This document shows, in pieces, positions 4,063 through 5,122 of a stretch of DNA of 5,122 bases. The notes beneath the pieces were generated by a model. The model was not told the DNA's origin and searched no databases. It saw only the letters and a program-made list of their open reading frames with translations. Both the position numbers and the translations under genes were made by a program. The stretch is from Propionibacteriales bacterium (GTDB lineage: Bacteria; Actinomycetota; Actinomycetes; Propionibacteriales; Propionibacteriaceae), in contig JAKDKP010000229.1 in assembly GCA_030453285.1 (NCBI GenBank), positions 1 through 5,122 on the forward strand, read 5' to 3'. Positions within the stretch are counted from its first letter, which is position 1; each line of letters begins with the position of its first letter.

Positions 4063-5122
4063 GTGAGTTCGGCCGTCGGTATCCGCCCCTCCGCGGATGC
4101 CCGACGAGCGCGGGCCGCGGTCACGATGCTGTTCGTGATCAACGCGGCGCTGCTGGCCAACACCATTCCCCGGTTGCCCGAGATCAAGGAGCGCCTGGGC
4201 CTCGACAACACGTGGCTCGGCCTGGCCGTGGCGGCCATGCCGGTGGGGTCGCTGCTGTCTGGCGCGCTGGCGGGTTGGTTGATCAATCGGTTCGGCAGTG
4301 CCCGTGTGGCCATCATCGCGGCCATGATCGGCGGGCTGATCCTGTGGTCCTTCGGGGTGTCGCCGGCTTGGATTGCACTGGCGGCCTCGTACTTCCTGCT
4401 CGGACTGGTCGACTCCCTGTGCGATGTGGCGATGAACGCCCATGCAATGCGGGTCCAACGGTTGCACGGGCGGTCCATCATCAACGGATTCCATGCCTGG
4501 TGGAGTTTGGGGGCAGTGAGCGGCGGAGCGATCGGGTCGTTGATGGCGTACCTGCAAGTGCCGCTGGTACTGCATCTCGCGGTGGCCGGAGCCGTGCTCA
4601 CCGGTTGTGCGATCGCCGCCTCGTTCTGGATGCTGCCGGGACATGATGCGAGTGAGCGGCACGACATGGCCGAGCATGATCGGCCGCGGGTGCGTCCGGT
4701 GCTGGGCATTCTGGCCGCGCTCGGCGTGATCACCATCGGCGCGGCCGTCGTGGAGGATGCACCGATGACGTGGGGTGCACTGTTCATGCAGAACGTGAAC
4801 GGGGTCGGCCTGGGCATCAGCGGGCTGGCCTATGTCGCCGGCCAGACCGGCATGACGATCGGACGGTTGGTGGCCGATCGGCTGGTCGAGCGGTTCAGTA
4901 CCGATCAGGTGGCGCGCGTTGGGGGCTTGTTCGCGGCGGTGTGGTTCTCGCTCGTGCTGCTGTTCCCGTCGGCGCCGATGACGGTGATCGGGTTCGGGTT
5001 GGCGAGCTTCGGAGTGGCGTCCATCTATCCGACCGCCTTTACCGCTGCCGGCAACATCCCCGGGCTGGCGACCGGGACCGGTGTTGCTGTGGTCTCTTTC
5101 ATCGCGCGCTTCGGCTTCCTGG
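4063..5122 (+). CDS. MFS transporter, YbjJ-like (3' end outside window)
   Basis: A major facilitator superfamily membrane protein of unknown substrate; 353 codons are visible and the frame is still open at the window edge, against a usual length near 400, so most of the gene is here. After an Arg-rich cytoplasmic N-terminus (8-17), the first helix is followed by NTIPRLPEIKERLGL, with LAGWLINRFGSARV (69-82) as the motif-A-like loop between helices 2 and 3. DVAMNAHAMRVQRLHGRSII and NGFHAWWSLGAVSGG in the N-terminal half, and VEDAPMTWGALFM at the start of the second half, are patterns I associate with the YbjJ-type subgroup rather than with drug-efflux pumps. About ten hydrophobic segments can be seen. 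The GTG start is supported by the TAGGGT element and the correct length of the N-terminal tail; an ATG 21 codons later would cut into helix 1. Export or uptake direction and substrate are unknown. Confidence 0.88.
   Translation, partial: MSSAVGIRPSADARRARAAVTMLFVINAALLANTIPRLPEIKERLGLDNTWLGLAVAAMPVGSLLSGALAGWLINRFGSARVAIIAAMIGGLILWSFGVSPAWIALAASYFLLGLVDSLCDVAMNAHAMRVQRLHGRSIINGFHAWWSLGAVSGGAIGSLMAYLQVPLVLHLAVAGAVLTGCAIAASFWMLPGHDASERHDMAEHDRPRVRPVLGILAALGVITIGAAVVEDAPMTWGALFMQNVNGVGLGISGLAYVAGQTGMTIGRLVADRLVERFSTDQVARVGGLFAAVWFSLVLLFPSAPMTVIGFGLASFGVASIYPTAFTAAGNIPGLATGTGVAVVSFIARFGFL

Noticed and set aside
3859..4677. Minus-strand open frames opposite the MFS gene, including one at 4059-4817
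   Set aside because: They are antisense to a clearly coding MFS frame with helices and motifs, are His/Arg/Gln- or Ala/Arg/Ser-rich, and show no family signal.
1..5122. CRISPR arrays, tRNA/rRNA genes, insertion sequences, phage or defence genes
   Set aside because: No regularly spaced repeats, cloverleaf-like sequence, transposase motifs or terminal inverted repeats were seen; the window is accounted for by housekeeping and envelope genes with short spacers.

Overview
The window is GC-rich (about two thirds G+C by eye). Third codon positions are strongly G/C biased in every convincing gene, and GTG starts are frequent. The proteins resemble actinobacterial families: an actinobacterial-type nicotinate phosphoribosyltransferase, a mycobacterial-like PncA, and a small secreted L,D-transpeptidase with a peptidoglycan-binding domain. 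I infer a high-GC Actinomycetota chromosome, possibly Propionibacteriales, but the genus cannot be fixed from the sequence alone. All supported genes lie on the plus strand.

Layout. 1-63: short upstream region ending in a TAGGCT -10-like element. 64-2084: pncB and pncA, overlapping by 4 bp (ATGA), together a two-step NAD salvage unit: nicotinamide to nicotinate (PncA), then nicotinate to NaMN (PncB). 2085-2147: short spacer with an inverted repeat and a second TAGGCT. 2148-2816: a DedA-family membrane protein. 2813-3126: a small zinc-ribbon-like gene, coupled to dedA by another ATGA overlap, which looks frameshifted and lacks one expected cysteine. 3127-3271: non-coding leader with a TAGGAT element, an 8-bp inverted repeat and a good Shine-Dalgarno site. 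3272-3991: exported L,D-transpeptidase. 3992-4062: spacer with a weak hairpin and a TAGGGT element. 4063-5122: a YbjJ-like MFS transporter running off the window.

How the genes relate. pncB and pncA clearly work together. DedA (envelope lipid and membrane homeostasis) and the L,D-transpeptidase (peptidoglycan 3-3 cross-linking or protein anchoring) are both envelope functions but appear to be separate transcription units. The MFS protein has no visible link to its neighbours.

The most interesting signals are regulatory and evolutionary. Three units start with the same arrangement, TAGG(C/G)T, six bases, then GTG, as expected for leaderless transcripts. The broken zinc-ribbon ORF behind dedA is the one coding signal that simple gene calling would miss. 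I see no CRISPR array, tRNA, rRNA, insertion sequence or phage gene, and no convincing evidence of a new multi-gene system.
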